NCBI RefSeq assembly: GCF_910591885.1
Contig: NW_025963602.1
Span: 124,001 to 188,000 of the forward strand
Source of the DNA: Bombus terrestris
Taxonomy: Eukaryota; Arthropoda; Insecta; Hymenoptera; Apidae
Direction of reading: 5' to 3'
Length of the DNA: 64,000 nt
Of the stretch, positions 62,050-64,000 are shown piece after piece. Made by a program: the position numbers and the translations under genes. The notes under the pieces were generated by a model. It did no database searches. It had not been told where the DNA came from and saw only the letters and a program-made list of their open reading frames with translations. Positions within the stretch are counted from its first letter, which is position 1, and every line of letters starts with the position of its first letter.

Positions 62050-64000
62050 GTGTCCCACGTTGTCCCACGTTGTCCCACGGTGTCCAACGATGTCCAACGG
62101 TGTCCCACGTTGTCCCACGTTGTCCCACGTTGTCCCACGTTGTCCCACGTTGTCCCACGTTGTCCCACGTTGTCCCACGTTGTCCCACGTTGTCCCACGT
62201 TGTCCCACGTTGTCCCACGTTGTCCCACGTTGTCCCACGTTGTCCCACGTTGTCCCACGTTGTCCCACGTTGTCCCACGGTGTCCAACGATGTCCAGCGG
62301 TGTCCAACGGTGTCCCACGGTGTCCAACGGTGTCCAACGGTGTCCCACGGTGTCCAACGGTGTCCCACGGTGTCCAACGGTGTCCCACGTTGTCCCACGT
62401 TGTCCCACGTTGTCCCACGTTGTCCCACGATGTCCCACGTTGTCCAACGATGTCCAACGGTGTCCCACGTTGTCCCACGTTGTCCCACGTTGTCCCACGT
62501 TGTCCCACGTTGTCCCACGTTGTCCCACGTTGTCCCACGTTGTCCCACGGTGTCCAACGGTGTCCAACGGTGTCCAACGGTGTCCCACGATGTCCACCGA
62601 TGTCCAACGGTGTCCAACGGTGTCCAACGGTGTCCAACGGTGTCCAACGATGTCCAACGATGTCCAACGGTGTCCAACGGTGTCCAACGGTGTCCAACGA
62701 TGTCCAACGATTTCCAACGGTGTCCAACGGTGTCCAACGATGTCCAACGATGTCCAACGATGTCCAACGGTGTCCCACGTTGTCCCACGTTGTCCCACGT
62801 TGTCCCACGTTGTCCCACGTTGTCCCACGTTGTCCCACGTTGTCCCACGTTGTCCCACGTTGTCCCACGTTGTCCCACGATGTCCCACGTTGTCCCACGG
62901 TGTCCAACGATGTCCCACGTTGTCCCACGTTGTCCCACGGTGTCCAGCGGTGTCCAACGGTGTCCCACGTTGTCCCACGTTGTCCCACGTGGTCCCACGT
63001 TGTCCCACGTTGTCCCACGTTGTCCCACGTTGTCCCACGTTGTCCAACGATGTCCAACGGTGTCCCACGTTGTCCCACGTTGTCCCACGTTGTCCCACGT
63101 TGTCCGACGGTGTCCAACGATGTCCCACGTTGTCCCACGTTGTCCCACGTTGTCCAACGATGTCCAACGGTGTCCAACGGTGTCCCACGTTGTCCCACGT
63201 TGTCCCACGTTGTCCCACGGTGTCCAGCGGTGTCCAACGATGTCCAACGGTGTCCAACGGTGTCCCACAATGTCCACCGATGTCCAACGGTGTCCAACGG
63301 TGTCCAACGGTGTCCAACGGTGTCCAACGATGTCCAACGATGTCCAACGATGTCCAACGGTGTCCAACGGTGTCCCACGATGTCCAACGGTGTCCCACGT
63401 TGTCCCACGTTGTCCCACGTTGTCCCACGTTGTCCCACGTTGTCCCACGTTGTCCCACGTTGTCCCACGTTGTCCCACGTTGTCCCACGTTGTCCCACGT
63501 TGTCCCACGATGTCCCACGTTGTCCAACGATGTCCAACGGTGTCCCACGTTGTCCCACGTTGTCCCACGTTGTCCCACGTTGTCCCACGGTGTCCAACGA
63601 TGTCCAACGGTGTCCCACGTTGTCCCACGTTGTCCCACGTTGTCCCACGTTGTCCAACGATGTCCAACGGTGTCCAACGGTGTCCCACGTTGTCCCACGT
63701 TGTCCCACGTTGTCCCACGGTGTCCAGCGGTGTCCAACGATGTCCAACGGTGTCCAACGGTGTCCCACGATGTTCACCGATGTCCACCGATATCCAACGG
63801 TGTCCAACGGTGTCCAACGGTGTCCCACGTTGTCCCACGTTGTCCCACGTTGTCCCACGTTGTCCAACGATGTCCAACGGTGTCCAACGGTGTCCAACGG
63901 TGTCCCACGTTGTCCCACGTTGTCCCACGTTGTCCCACGTTGTCCAACGATGTCCAACGATGTCCAACGGTGTCCCACGTTGTCCCACGTTGTCCCACGT
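62050..64000. repeat. Array continues to the window edge
   Basis: Uninterrupted 10-bp units with a CCC run of 18 units at 62,101-62,280, then a mixture of CCC, AAC and TGTCCACCGA units. Private single variants are TTTCCAACGG at 62,711, GGTCCCACGT at 62,991, TGTCCCACAA at 63,261, TGTTCACCGA at 63,771 and TATCCAACGG at 63,791. The last base is still inside the array, so the right end is not seen. Confidence 0.9.

Larger units (their letters stand above)
1..64000. repeat. 10-bp tandem repeat array (minisatellite/satellite), whole window
   Basis: Every base belongs to head-to-tail 10-bp units with consensus GTTGTCCCAC. Base 2 varies between T, G and A, base 8 between C and A, and base 9 is occasionally C or G; other positions change only sporadically. 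There are about 6,400 units, all in the same orientation. The array has no spacer, no inserted transposon and no unique flank. Unit phase changes only three times, each by loss of 1 bp, near positions 25, 11,929 and 15,398; all other length change is by whole units. Each ordinary unit carries one CpG, and the + strand is C-rich (4 C, 2 G, 3 T, 1 A per consensus unit). This is what a eukaryotic minisatellite or satellite looks like. The species and chromosomal position cannot be inferred, and I do not recognise the unit as a named satellite. Confidence 0.98.

Noticed and set aside
1..64000. CRISPR array
   Set aside because: Units are 10 bp, directly adjacent, with no unique spacers and no cas genes or leader.
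1..64000. Telomeric or subtelomeric simple repeat
   Set aside because: The unit GTGGGACAAC does not match the telomere repeats I know, and there is no transition to one in the window.
1..64000. Cysteine-histidine zinc-binding repeat protein
   Set aside because: The Cys and His in the + strand decapeptide recur every 10 residues by sequence periodicity alone. The spacing does not match a known zinc-finger pattern, and the same peptide appears in all frames.
1..64000. Clustered RBPJ/CSL-type transcription factor sites (GTGGGAA-like)
   Set aside because: The minus strand has GTGGGAC, which differs at the last base of that core. Presence in thousands of units is a consequence of the repeat and not evidence of a regulatory element.

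Overview
The whole 64 kb window is one tandem array of a 10-bp unit, with no unique sequence at either end. The dominant unit is GTTGTCCCAC on the + strand (GTGGGACAAC on the other). Common variants change base 2 (T, G or A) and base 8 (C or A), giving GGTGTCCAAC, GATGTCCAAC, GGTGTCCCAC and GATGTCCCAC. Less common ones are GATGTCCACC and GGTGTCCAGC. About 6,400 units are present. I see no gene, RNA gene, mobile element, CRISPR array or transcription signal. The array enters and leaves the window, so its true length is at least 64 kb. A pure short-unit array of this size points to a eukaryotic nuclear minisatellite or satellite locus resolved by long reads. The species cannot be told from the sequence.

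The array is not a uniform string. Variant units act as a barcode and show nested segmental duplications whose spacings are almost always whole multiples of 10 bp. By position: 1.1-3.3 kb, a 1,070-bp tandem duplication; 2.5-7.1 kb and 4.5-8.2 kb, copies 2.76 and 3.0 kb apart; 9.5-10.4 kb, a 520-bp tandem copy; 10.3-15.5 kb, a 3,469-bp spaced pair sharing a 1-bp deletion; 15.7-21.7 kb, a 4.16-kb spaced pair; 20.9-32.2 kb, a 5.1-kb segment present twice at 6.15-kb spacing; 37.9-40.0 kb, a 1,020-bp tandem pair in which I see no difference; 41.2-45.5 kb, a 2.1-2.2 kb tandem pair; 36.2-38.3 and 46.1-48.2 kb, an older pair about 9.8 kb apart; 48.4-56.1 kb, a pair at 3,320/4,350-bp spacing with a 1,030-bp duplication inside the first copy; 56.1-61.8 kb, a pair whose spacing shrinks from 3,530 to 3,480 bp.

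Very long stop-free frames exist on both strands because no common unit contains a stop codon in any frame. As 10 is not a multiple of 3, all three frames of a strand read the same 10-residue peptide. I treat these as a by-product of the repeat, not genes. The features most worth attention are the layered duplication history, the near absence of indels (three 1-bp losses in 64 kb), an almost forbidden combination of the two variable bases, very high CpG retention, and a minus strand that fits the canonical G-quadruplex pattern wherever four or more CCC-type units are adjacent.
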